A DNA stretch of 32,038 nt from Pacificispira spongiicola (lineage in GTDB: Bacteria > Pseudomonadota > Alphaproteobacteria > UBA8366 > Aestuariispiraceae): NCBI RefSeq assembly GCF_012926505.1, contig NZ_JABBNT010000009.1, forward strand, positions 1 through 32,038, read 5' to 3'. Shown piece after piece: positions 1-7,685 of the stretch (position 1 is its first letter; the number at the start of each line of letters is the position of its first letter). The position numbers and the translations under genes are program-made. The notes under the pieces were generated by a model. That model did not search any database. It was not told the DNA's origin and saw only the letters and a program-made list of their open reading frames with translations.

Positions 1-1
1 T

Positions 2-475
2 GCGTCCGCCATCGATCTGATCGATACCAGCGGCGGGACCTATTTCCCCGGCGCGAAGGCGGCGTCGGACGGGCGCGCCAAGGGTGCCTATTTCCGGGAC
101 TTCACACGCGCGGCCAAGACGCGCACCAAGAAGCCGATCATGCTGACCGGCGGCATCAAAACCTGGGAAGAAGCCGCGGATATCCTGTCGGACGGTAGCG
201 CCGACATGATCGGTCTGGCAAGAAGCCTTGTCATCGACCCTTCCCTACCGAAAAGCTGGGCTCAATCCCCACCCCGGAATCCCGTCTTCCCCCGGTTCGA
301 CAATCCACCCGACGGCGGGATCACAGCCTGGTACACGATGCACCTGACGCAAATCGCCGAAGACCGCGACGCCGAACCGCCGATGGATATCCCCGACGCA
401 ATCGACGCCTACGAGGAACGCGACAAGGATCGCATCCCGCTCTGGCGGGCGCGTTTCGGGGATTGCACCGCCTGA
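2..475 (+). CDS. NADH:flavin oxidoreductase (Old Yellow Enzyme family), 3' part
   Basis: This is the C-terminal part of an OYE-type FMN oxidoreductase whose start lies outside the window. The frame is open from base 2 to the TGA at 473-475. The visible protein has the family's late TIM-barrel features: an IDLIDTSGG strand and loop, then PIMLTGGI, then a DMIGLARSL segment that normally binds FMN phosphate. A roughly 70-residue tail follows the barrel. OYE enzymes use NAD(P)H to reduce activated alkenes or related substrates; the substrate here cannot be told. The type of tail and barrel resembles the NADH oxidase-like branch, the same branch as the gene starting at 31866. It lies just outside the polysaccharide locus and is probably not part of it. 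Confidence 0.8.
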   Translation, partial: ASAIDLIDTSGGTYFPGAKAASDGRAKGAYFRDFTRAAKTRTKKPIMLTGGIKTWEEAADILSDGSADMIGLARSLVIDPSLPKSWAQSPPRNPVFPRFDNPPDGGITAWYTMHLTQIAEDRDAEPPMDIPDAIDAYEERDKDRIPLWRARFGDCTA

Positions 476-487
476 CCCTTTATTGCG

Positions 488-812
488 TCAAACAGTCCTG
501 ACCAGCCGGAGCGCGTCATAGATTGCCGCATGCGTATTGCGGGCGGAGACCGCGTCCCCGATACGGAATAGCTGGAACCGGCCATCGGCGTTTCGGCTGA
601 CCGTCTGCATTTCCCCGGCAATCAGGGCGTCGTAGTCGACCTCCCCCAGATTGCGGGACAGCGGCTTCAGGTCGAAATACAAATCGTCCAACGGGATTGT
701 GCCGTGATTGACGACGATCTGATCCACGGTTCGCTGCAGGGCGATCCCGCCGTAATCGCTGCCGATATGGGCGACGAGTTGGTTTCCGGCCGGCTCCGCC
801 GCCAGCAGGCAA
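488..812 (-). pseudogene. C-terminal remnant of an FAD-containing OYE-type oxidoreductase
   Basis: Read on the minus strand, about 105 codons match the C-terminal end of the large flavin oxidoreductases of the 2,4-dienoyl-CoA reductase or N-methylproline demethylase type. Recognisable pieces are VVNHGT, LKPLSRN, RFQLFRIGDAV and the final HAAIYDALRL before the TGA at 488-490. The homologous reading continues upstream past the first possible start (GTG at 727) to about position 806, where it changes abruptly into IS3 transposase sequence on the other strand. The N-terminal several hundred residues of the enzyme are missing. This is therefore a truncated gene, not a small intact one. The break is probably an IS-mediated deletion or rearrangement; that part is inference. 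Confidence 0.75.
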
Positions 813-1608
813 GGCCTATGGCTATCGCAAACTGCATGACGATCTGCTCGACTAGGGAGAATGCGTCAGTCCGAACCGTGTCGCCCGGCTGGCGCGGATG
901 GCCAGGATAAAAGCTCAGATCGGTTACAAACGCCGCCCCGGCACGCATGGCGACAAACCGTCCCTTGCGATCGACAACACGCTGGAGGGATTTGAGTATC
1001 TGGCGGTTGTCATCGATCTCTACTCCCGCAAGGTCGTCGGATGGTTGATGCAAAGCCGTCAGACCACGGAGGTCGTGCTGCAAGCCCTGAACATGGCCGT
1101 TTGGCGCCGGAAGCCGAAGGGCCGGGGGTTGATCCACTCGGACCAAGGCTCTCAGTTCACAAGCATGGATTGGGCTGCGTTCATCCGCGCCCACAATCTT
1201 GAGCACTCAATGAGCCGAAGGGGCAATTGCCACGACAACGCCGTCGCCGAAAGCTTCTTCAATCTGCTTAAACGGCAACGAATCCGCCGCCGGACCTACA
1301 AAACCCGGGAAGAGGCCAGACGGGACGTGTTCGACTACATCGAGATGTTCTATAATCCAAAGCGAAAACACGTCAGAAACGGAATGCTGTCGCCCGTGGA
1401 CTTCGAGCGGCAACGGAATGTGCCCCCGGAGCGAAGTCCCGTCGCCGGGACGACGGATCGGGCCAGACCGGAACAGCCTGAGTGGCATCGTGATCACGCA
1501 TATTTAAATTGGTCGGCCTTATCCTCATCAAACCCCATCAGGTGGCGGTCGCATGCCGACCCCGTACAGAAGCAAGACACCGGCGACAGGACCACGCGAA
1601 GGGATTGA
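811..1608 (+). pseudogene. Decayed IS3-family transposase (OrfB)
   Basis: A DDE transposase of the IS3 family, damaged in several ways. Reading from 811 gives the helix-turn-helix end (KAYGYRKLHDDLLD), then an in-frame TAG at 853-855, then the rest of OrfB. The catalytic core keeps the HSDQGSQF aspartate and the AVAESFF glutamate, separated by the usual 35 residues (D82 and E118, counted from the ATG at 898). The segment that normally carries the first catalytic aspartate (WVTDITYI type) is missing between IDNTLE and GFEYLAVV, an apparent in-frame deletion near 985-990. Recognisable homology ends near 1422, and the frame runs on to 1608 as unrelated sequence. OrfA and the N-terminus of OrfB are absent, and no terminal inverted repeats could be defined. 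It cannot be active. Confidence 0.85.
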
Positions 1609-1617
1609 CTAACATAG

Positions 1618-1635
1618 GCCCGTTACAGAACGGGC
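1618..1635. repeat. Short inverted repeat before the first operon
   Basis: A perfect 7-bp stem (GCCCGTT / AACGGGC) encloses a 4-base loop. No T-run follows, so it is a poor intrinsic terminator. It lies in the 206-bp gap (1609-1814) between the transposase remnant and the first sugar gene. The rest of that gap shows no ORF or clear promoter. A small palindrome, AGTGT-C-ACACT, sits at 1733-1743, and a good ribosome binding site (GAGGTG, around 1804-1809) precedes the ATG at 1815. Confidence 0.3.
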
Positions 1636-1814
1636 TATTCTCAACAACCCTATGAGATTGCATAAGGTAGTTGCGTAGGTTAGACAATCGCATGGAGTGA
1701 GTTGCGTTCCCGTGCGACGAACCAATGATCAGAGTGTCACACTTTTTGGCGACAGTGCCCTTCAGAAATGGGAATTCGGCCCCTTAATCCGTTGTCACGT
1801 ATCGAGGTGAAATC

Positions 1815-2816
1815 ATGCAGCATGTTCTTGTTACCGGCGGTGCTGGTTATATTGGTAGCCTGTTGTGCCCACAACTCCTAAAGTCCGGATACAAGGTAAC
1901 GGCGTACGACACCTGCTTTTTCGGTAAGGATTTCCTGCCTATCGAAAACGAGAACTTTTCGCTGATCGAAGGCGATATTCGCGATACCGCTAAACTGGTC
2001 GATGCATTCAAGGGTATCGATATCGTCGTTAATCTTGCCTGTATTTCGAACGATGCGAGTTTCGAATTGGACGAATCGCTGTCCACGTCGATCAACATGG
2101 ACGCGTTCGAGCCCATGGTTGCCGCCGCCAAAAAAGCCGGGGTTAAGCGGTTCGTATACGCGTCTTCGAGTTCCGTTTACGGGGTGTCCGAACAACCCAA
2201 TGTGACCGAAGAACACCCGCTACTTCCGTTGACTTTATACAACAAATACAAAGGATTGTGTGAGCCGCTGCTGCACAAATACACGGACGACGATTTCGTC
2301 GGTGTCATCTTCCGTCCGGCTACCGTGTGCGGATACGCCCCGCGTCAGCGTTTGGACCTGTCGGTGAACATCCTGACGAACCACGCGATCACGAACAACA
2401 AGATTACGGTGTTTGGCGGTTCACAAATGCGCCCCAACCTGCATATCCAGGACTACTGCGACGCTGTTGAGGTCTTCATGACGGCGCCTGCGGAAAAGGT
2501 GCAGAACGAAGTCTTCAACGTCGGCTTCCAAAACATGAGCATCGCCGACTTGGCGTTGCTGGTGAAAAAAGTTGTTGAAGAGGAATTCCCCGAAAAGGCA
2601 CCGATCAAGATCGTCACGACGCCGTCCGATGACAATCGGTCGTACCACATCAACTCCGACAAGGTCACCCGGGTGTTGGACTTCAAGCCGCGTTTCAGCA
2701 TTGAAGATTCGATTCGCGACCTGTGCGGGGCCTTCAAGGAGGGCAAACTGCCGAACAGCATGGCGGACGATAAATACTACAATGTCCGAACCTTGAAAGC
2801 GGGCGAAGTGACATGA
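1815..2816 (+). CDS. NAD-dependent epimerase/dehydratase (extended SDR)
   Basis: A 333-residue extended short-chain dehydrogenase/reductase acting on a nucleotide sugar. The N-terminal Rossmann motif TGGAGYIG is at residues 7-14, the ASSSSVYG serine segment near 116-123, and the catalytic pair is Tyr142 and Lys146 (YNKYK). The late RPATVCGY and RPNLHIQDYCDAV segments are typical of sugar epimerases. The length is normal for the class. The start is supported by a strong ribosome binding site (GAGGTG) about 6 bases upstream. It is the first gene of a nine-gene operon and overlaps the next gene by 4 bp (ATGA), so the two are probably translationally coupled. The exact substrate (C4, C3/C5 or other epimerisation) cannot be read from the sequence. 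Confidence 0.85.
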   Translation: MQHVLVTGGAGYIGSLLCPQLLKSGYKVTAYDTCFFGKDFLPIENENFSLIEGDIRDTAKLVDAFKGIDIVVNLACISNDASFELDESLSTSINMDAFEPMVAAAKKAGVKRFVYASSSSVYGVSEQPNVTEEHPLLPLTLYNKYKGLCEPLLHKYTDDDFVGVIFRPATVCGYAPRQRLDLSVNILTNHAITNNKITVFGGSQMRPNLHIQDYCDAVEVFMTAPAEKVQNEVFNVGFQNMSIADLALLVKKVVEEEFPEKAPIKIVTTPSDDNRSYHINSDKVTRVLDFKPRFSIEDSIRDLCGAFKEGKLPNSMADDKYYNVRTLKAGEVT

Positions 2817-3823
2817 GTTCGAAGGCGCTAGCTCTCGTAACCGGGGGAGCCGGCTTTATCGGCTCCCATATGGTCGATTTGCTCCTCGCAGAAGGATATG
2901 CCGTCCGTGTTTTGGACAACATGTCAGGTGGTCATGCGAAAAATCTAGAGCAGCAACGCGACAATCCTGCCCTGGAACTCGTCGTTGCCGATATCCGCGA
3001 ATTGGCCCCTGACGACGCGGTGTTCGACAACGTCGGTTATATATTTCACTTCGCTGGGATCGGCGACATCATCCCGTCTATCGAACGCCCCATAAACTAT
3101 ATGGAAACCAATGTTTCCGGGACGGTCCGGGTTCTGGAAGGCGCGCGGCGATGCGGAGCGAAGAAGTTCGTCTATGCGGCGTCGTCCTCCTGCTATGGAC
3201 TCGCAGAGACTCCGACCCGCGAAGACCATCCGATTCAACCGCAATATCCCTATGCGCTGTCAAAGTATATGGGTGAGCAGTCTGCGTTCCATTGGCATCA
3301 GGTTTACGGGTTGCCGGTGAATGCGATTCGGATTTTCAACGCTTACGGCCCGCGGGTGCGGACGACCGGTGCGTATGGGGCGGTCTTCGGTGTGTTCTTC
3401 CGACAGAAATTGGCTGGCGCGCCCTTTACCGTGGTAGGTGATGGCGAACAGACACGCGATTTCCTGTATGTCACCGATGTAGCGCGCGCGTTTCTTCTGG
3501 CGGCGGAAACGAATAAAGTCGGCGAAATTTGGAATCTTGGCGCGGGAAACCCGCAATCGGTGAACCATTTGGTGGACTTGATCGGTGGCGAAAAAACTTT
3601 TGTCCCGAAACGCCCCGGTGAACCGGACTGCACCTTCGCGGACATTTCGAAAATTTCTGCGGATATCGGTTGGGCCCCGACCGTTGCGTTCGAAGAAGGC
3701 GTCGCCATGATGATGGCCGATATCGGCGCCTGGGAAAACGCCCCCCTTTGGGATCCCAATTCCATCGCACAGGCTACAAAGACATGGTTCGATTTCCTTG
3801 GGAACGACAAGAAGGCGTCTTAG
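2813..3823 (+). CDS. NAD-dependent epimerase, UDP-glucose 4-epimerase-like (extended SDR)
   Basis: A 336-residue extended SDR. It has the GGAGFIG dinucleotide motif at residues 11-17, the AASSSCYG segment at 122-129 and the catalytic Tyr147-x-x-x-Lys151 (YALSK). The later NAYGPR and DFLYVTDVARA segments are as in GalE/WbpP-type UDP-hexose or UDP-N-acetylhexosamine 4-epimerases. The active-site residues are canonical, unlike those of the SDR pair later in the operon. It overlaps the previous gene by 4 bp. It probably interconverts epimers of an NDP-sugar precursor in the cytoplasm; the family is clear but the substrate is not. A strong hairpin follows the stop codon. Confidence 0.85.
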   Translation: MSSKALALVTGGAGFIGSHMVDLLLAEGYAVRVLDNMSGGHAKNLEQQRDNPALELVVADIRELAPDDAVFDNVGYIFHFAGIGDIIPSIERPINYMETNVSGTVRVLEGARRCGAKKFVYAASSSCYGLAETPTREDHPIQPQYPYALSKYMGEQSAFHWHQVYGLPVNAIRIFNAYGPRVRTTGAYGAVFGVFFRQKLAGAPFTVVGDGEQTRDFLYVTDVARAFLLAAETNKVGEIWNLGAGNPQSVNHLVDLIGGEKTFVPKRPGEPDCTFADISKISADIGWAPTVAFEEGVAMMMADIGAWENAPLWDPNSIAQATKTWFDFLGNDKKAS

Positions 3824-3841
3824 TTTTTGGCATACATCGTA

Positions 3842-3865
3842 GGAACGCGGGAATTCCTGCGTTCC
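3842..3865. repeat. Strong hairpin between epimerase and kinase-fusion genes
   Basis: A near-perfect palindrome of 24 bases. The stem has 10 pairs, one of them G-U, and the loop is AATT. It lies 18 bases after the stop of the epimerase gene and 29 bases before the next start. No T-run follows on the + strand, so it is not a standard intrinsic terminator. It could be a processing or mRNA-stability element or an attenuating structure that lowers expression of the downstream genes. Confidence 0.5.
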
Positions 3866-3894
3866 AGCAGGACTAATTAAATAGGTTTCGGCAA

Positions 3895-5448
3895 ATGCTG
3901 GTCTCACTCACTGAACGCTATGGGCATAAAATAAAGACGCCTCAGGAACTACGCGAAATTTTGGGTCCATACCCGCGCGAGAAGAAAGTCATCATGTGCC
4001 ATGGCGTGTTCGATGTCGTGCATCCGGGCCATGTCCGGCACATGCTCTACGCGAAAAGCAAGGCTGACATTCTTCTCGTTTCAATTACGGCTGACCGGCA
4101 TATCGAAAAAGGCACCTATCGGCCGCATGTCCCGCAAGATTTGCGGGCGGCCAACCTCGCGGCATTCGAAATGGTCGATTTTGTCGTGATCGATCAGAAT
4201 GCGGCACCACTGGAAAACATCCGCTTCATTCAACCCGATTTCTTCGCGAAGGGATACGAATATAACGCCACCACGGCGATGAATCCGAAGACCATCGAGG
4301 AAACCGAGGTCATTTCCGAATATGGCGGTGAAATGATCTTCACCCCAGGGGACATCGTCTATTCTTCATCCAATTTGATCGAAATGGCGTCGCCGCAAAT
4401 CCGCGATGAGAAAACGCTAACCGTTATGGAACGGCACGGCGTTACCTTCGACAAGCTGCGTGAAACGCTGACGCAGATCACCGGAAAGAAGGTGCATATC
4501 GTCGGCGACACGATCATCGACAGTTTGACCAATTGCGCCATGATCGGCGGACAAACCAAGACACCGACGATGAGCGTCTTGTTCGAGAATCGCACGAACT
4601 TTGTCGGTGGTGCCGGTATCGTTGCCAAGCATCTTCGAGCCGCCGGTGCGGATGTGCATTTCTCCACCGTGCTGGGGGATGACACGCTTGGAAGATTCGC
4701 TTTAGACGACCTGCAGAAAGCCGGTGTAATCGTCCATCCGCAGATTGATAAGACGCGCCCCACGGTCAACAAGGATGCCTTTGTCGTTGGCGGGTATCGG
4801 CTTTTGAAAGTTGATACTTTGGACAACCGGTCGATCAGCGACAATATCCTGAGCCAAATCGCCGACGCGGTAAAATCGATCAATACTGATGCGTTGATCT
4901 TCAGTGATTTCCGTCATGGTATTTTCAACCGCCGAACCATTCCGCGTTTGATTGATTCCGTTCCCTCGAATTGTTTCAAGGTGGCCGATAGCCAGGTCGC
5001 TAGCCGATGGGGCAATATCATTGAGTTCAAAGGCTTCGATCTGATCACACCGAATGAACGGGAAGCCCGCTTTGCATTGGCTGATCAAGATTCTCCGCTT
5101 CGGTCGCTTGCATCGGACCTTTACGACGCCGCCGGATGCGAAACCCTAATCCTAAAAATCGGCCAGCGCGGTATCCTGACCTATATCAGCGGGGATCATA
5201 AGTCCCTGGACAGCTTCTTCAGCATTGACAGCTTCGCCGATAGCGTCGTCGATGCCGTCGGCGCCGGCGATGGTCTCCTCGCCTATAGTACGCTTGCCAT
5301 GCTTGTAAACAAACAACCGGTCATCGCAGCGATACTGGGATCCATGGCGGCCGCCTGCGTATGCGAACGCGACGGCAATGTCCCGGTCACACCGCAAGAT
5401 GTTCTAGCGAAGATCGACGCCGTCGAACGGCGCATTCAATACCAATAG
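3895..5448 (+). CDS. Bifunctional nucleotidyltransferase / PfkB sugar kinase, reversed HldE-like order
   Basis: A 517-residue two-domain enzyme. Residues about 30-165 are a cytidylyltransferase-like domain with GVFD at 37-40 and the nucleotide-binding HPGH at 43-46. Residues about 185-515 are a PfkB (ribokinase-type) kinase with GGAGIVA near 238-244, TPNERE at 385-390 and the catalytic GAGDG at 456-460. In HldE/RfaE of Gram-negative heptose synthesis the kinase comes first and the nucleotidyltransferase last; here the order is reversed. By analogy it would phosphorylate a sugar phosphate at C1 and then transfer a nucleotide to it. GmhA-like and GmhB-like genes are encoded at 26840-28017, which supports a heptose or related sugar. 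The start ATG has only a weak ribosome binding site. Confidence 0.8.
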   Translation: MLVSLTERYGHKIKTPQELREILGPYPREKKVIMCHGVFDVVHPGHVRHMLYAKSKADILLVSITADRHIEKGTYRPHVPQDLRAANLAAFEMVDFVVIDQNAAPLENIRFIQPDFFAKGYEYNATTAMNPKTIEETEVISEYGGEMIFTPGDIVYSSSNLIEMASPQIRDEKTLTVMERHGVTFDKLRETLTQITGKKVHIVGDTIIDSLTNCAMIGGQTKTPTMSVLFENRTNFVGGAGIVAKHLRAAGADVHFSTVLGDDTLGRFALDDLQKAGVIVHPQIDKTRPTVNKDAFVVGGYRLLKVDTLDNRSISDNILSQIADAVKSINTDALIFSDFRHGIFNRRTIPRLIDSVPSNCFKVADSQVASRWGNIIEFKGFDLITPNEREARFALADQDSPLRSLASDLYDAAGCETLILKIGQRGILTYISGDHKSLDSFFSIDSFADSVVDAVGAGDGLLAYSTLAMLVNKQPVIAAILGSMAAACVCERDGNVPVTPQDVLAKIDAVERRIQYQ

Positions 5449-5457
5449 GCAACGGCA

Positions 5458-6390
5458 ATGCGCAGTATCGTGGTCGGCATGGGCGTTCAGGGAAAGAAGC
5501 GGAAAGCTTTCGCTGGAACGGATTTTGTCGCATCGGTAGACCCGACCCCCGATGTCGCCGACTATCGATCGATCACGGACGTTCCTCTCGGCGAATTTGA
5601 CGCCGCCTTATGCTGCATCCCGGACGATCCGAAGATCGAGATATTGAGCTACCTGCTTTCGAACGGGAAACATGTTCTCGTTGAAAAGCCGCTTTGGGCG
5701 GCGGACGATAGCGACATAGAACGCCTTGAGAGTTTGGCGCGCACCAATGGGGCTGTTCTGTATACAGCATACAATCATCGCTTCGAGCCTCATTTCGTCC
5801 GAATGCGCGATCTGATCGCTTCAGGGGAACTCGGCGACATCTATCGATGCCGGATGTTCTACGGCAACGGCACCGCCCGACTGGTGCGCAATTCCGAATG
5901 GCGTGACCAAGGCTCCGGCGTATTGCACGATCTTGGGTCGCATCTTCTGGACACCGCGGCCTTCTGGTTCGGTGCGACGTGCGACGACTTCAATATTGTT
6001 TTCAGCAACTGCTTCGAAAACCGGGCGCCGGATCACGTGGTTTTCGGCTCAGTCGATCATAAACCACAGCTTGAATTCGAAATGACGTTGTTGCAGTGGC
6101 GAAACCACTTCACCTGCGACATTCTCGCGGAAAATGGGACGGCGCATATCGAATCTTTGTGCAAATGGGGACCGAGCACCTTTACCAAAAGAACCCGGGT
6201 CCTGCCGAGCGGCCGCCCACCGGAAGAACAAGTCACCCTCATTCAAGAGGACCCGACCTGGGCTATGGAATACGATCATTTCAAGGCACTGTGCCAACAA
6301 GGTGCCGTCACCGACCTGAAGGGTGACGTGAGGTTAAACCGCCTTTTGAGGCGTCTCGGCGAAAATGCCGTCGCGGCGAGTCTGTCATGA
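5458..6390 (+). CDS. Gfo/Idh/MocA-family oxidoreductase
   Basis: A 310-residue NAD(P)-dependent sugar oxidoreductase. It has a short N-terminal Rossmann motif (GMGVQG, residues 7-12) and the family hallmark EKP at 76-78, whose lysine is catalytic. Further features are YNHRF near 104-108 and a segment (GSGVLHDLGSHLLD) carrying the conserved late histidine. The family includes WlbA-type dehydrogenases that oxidise C3 of UDP-HexNAc uronates before transamination, so it may provide a keto-sugar for the aminotransferase at 13094-14266; this is inference. The N-terminus is slightly short for the family, with the first strand starting at residue 3. It begins 9 bases after the previous stop and overlaps the next gene by 4 bp. 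Confidence 0.85.
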   Translation: MRSIVVGMGVQGKKRKAFAGTDFVASVDPTPDVADYRSITDVPLGEFDAALCCIPDDPKIEILSYLLSNGKHVLVEKPLWAADDSDIERLESLARTNGAVLYTAYNHRFEPHFVRMRDLIASGELGDIYRCRMFYGNGTARLVRNSEWRDQGSGVLHDLGSHLLDTAAFWFGATCDDFNIVFSNCFENRAPDHVVFGSVDHKPQLEFEMTLLQWRNHFTCDILAENGTAHIESLCKWGPSTFTKRTRVLPSGRPPEEQVTLIQEDPTWAMEYDHFKALCQQGAVTDLKGDVRLNRLLRRLGENAVAASLS

Positions 6391-7685
6391 CGGATAGCAA
6401 GCCCCCCACAATCGCCTTTGTCGGCATGACCCATCTGGGTCTCGTTTCCGCGTCCGCCGCCGCCGGGAAGGGTTTTCCCGTGGTCTGCTTCGATCCCGAT
6501 GCGGAACTGATCGGACGAATGGCGAGCGGCGATTTACCGATTGTGGAGCCGGGCTTGAACGATCTGGTGAAGGACAACGGCGCGCGACAACGGTTCACCG
6601 CATCTCTCTGCGATCTCGCGGCCTGCGACGTTGTCTATATCGCCCCCGATGTTCCCACCGACGATACCGGGAAAAGCGACCTCACCGGAATTCGCGCCCT
6701 TGTTGCGACGGTGACACCGCATCTTTCGGCCACGGCCATTCTTGTTATCCTGTGTCAGGTCCCGCCCGGCTTCACCCGTGGTCTGGACTTCCCCAAGGAC
6801 CGACTGTTTTACCAGGTTGAAACGCTAGTATTCGGCATCGCCGTGCAGCGGGCCAGCGAGCCGGAACGCTATATCGTCGGCTGCGCCGCCCCCGAAGCAA
6901 CGCTTCCGGACGCCTACCGGACGCTTTTGGAAGCACATCACTGCGCGATCGTGCCGATGCGCTATGAAAGCGCGGAACTCGCCAAGATTTCGATCAACAT
7001 GTGCCTTGTCGCCTCGATCAGCGTCGCCAACACCATGGCGGAATTGTGCGAGAATGTCGGCGCGGATTGGAGCGAGATCGCCCCGTCCCTCAAACTCGAC
7101 CGGCGGATCGGTCCCTATTCCTATCTATCACCGGGGCTCGGCATTGCCGGCGGCAACCTTGAACGCGATTTGGCGACCGTCATTCGGCTTGCCGGCGAAC
7201 ATGACACAGATGCCGGTGTGGTCGAAGCATGGATCGCCAATGCCCGCCATCGTCGTGATTGGGTTGTCCGCACCGTCCAAGCGCTCGGTATCCAGGACAA
7301 AACGCTCGCCGTCTGGGGCCTTGCCTACAAGGAAAACACCCATTCCGTAAAGAATTCGCCGTCACTGGCGACGCTCGCCCAATTGCCGGACGCAGCATTG
7401 CGCGTCCACGACCCGGTCGTCCCGCCGACGGCGGTAGGCCGCGCCGATGCCGTCGCGCTCGCCGACCCGATGGTGACGTTGGACGGTGCCGACGCGCTTT
7501 TGATCCTGACCCCTTGGCCGATTTACCGCAAGGCGGATCCCAGGGCGATCTCGGAGCGGCTCACCGGAAATATCGTCATCGACCCCTATCGCACGCTTGA
7601 TCCGGTAGCCAGTCGCAATGCCGGTCTCGATTGGCGTAGCCTCGGGGTTCCGGTAGATCCTATCGAAACGGAGACAAGATCGTGA
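6387..7685 (+). CDS. Divergent UDP-glucose/GDP-mannose dehydrogenase homologue
   Basis: A 432-residue protein with the three-part architecture of nucleotide-sugar 6-dehydrogenases: NAD-binding domain, central helical domain, and C-terminal UDP-binding domain (GLAYKENTHSVKNSPS). Key positions differ from active enzymes. The dinucleotide motif is GMTHLG (13-18) in place of GxGxxG. The block that should read GGSC(F/L)PKD is GGNLERD (255-261), so the catalytic cysteine is absent. A conserved lysine of the LATKIS helix is replaced (LVASIS). The lysine of ELAK (residue 200) is kept. It is therefore unlikely to carry out the usual two-step oxidation through a thiohemiacetal. It may catalyse a single oxidation or reduction, or bind without catalysis. 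It overlaps both neighbours by 4 bp. Confidence 0.8.
   Translation: MTDSKPPTIAFVGMTHLGLVSASAAAGKGFPVVCFDPDAELIGRMASGDLPIVEPGLNDLVKDNGARQRFTASLCDLAACDVVYIAPDVPTDDTGKSDLTGIRALVATVTPHLSATAILVILCQVPPGFTRGLDFPKDRLFYQVETLVFGIAVQRASEPERYIVGCAAPEATLPDAYRTLLEAHHCAIVPMRYESAELAKISINMCLVASISVANTMAELCENVGADWSEIAPSLKLDRRIGPYSYLSPGLGIAGGNLERDLATVIRLAGEHDTDAGVVEAWIANARHRRDWVVRTVQALGIQDKTLAVWGLAYKENTHSVKNSPSLATLAQLPDAALRVHDPVVPPTAVGRADAVALADPMVTLDGADALLILTPWPIYRKADPRAISERLTGNIVIDPYRTLDPVASRNAGLDWRSLGVPVDPIETETRS

Noticed and set aside
667-1206. Minus-strand 179-codon open frame
   Set aside because: It lies antisense to the transposase remnant and spans the junction with the oxidoreductase remnant in the wrong frame; no motif is recognisable.
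1733-1743. AGTGT-C-ACACT palindrome followed by a T-run, considered as an IS end or operator
   Set aside because: There is no matching copy on the other side of the transposase remnant and no known operator match; the arms are only 5 bp.
3260-3907. Minus-strand 215-codon open frame
   Set aside because: Antisense to a canonical epimerase gene, with no recognisable domain.
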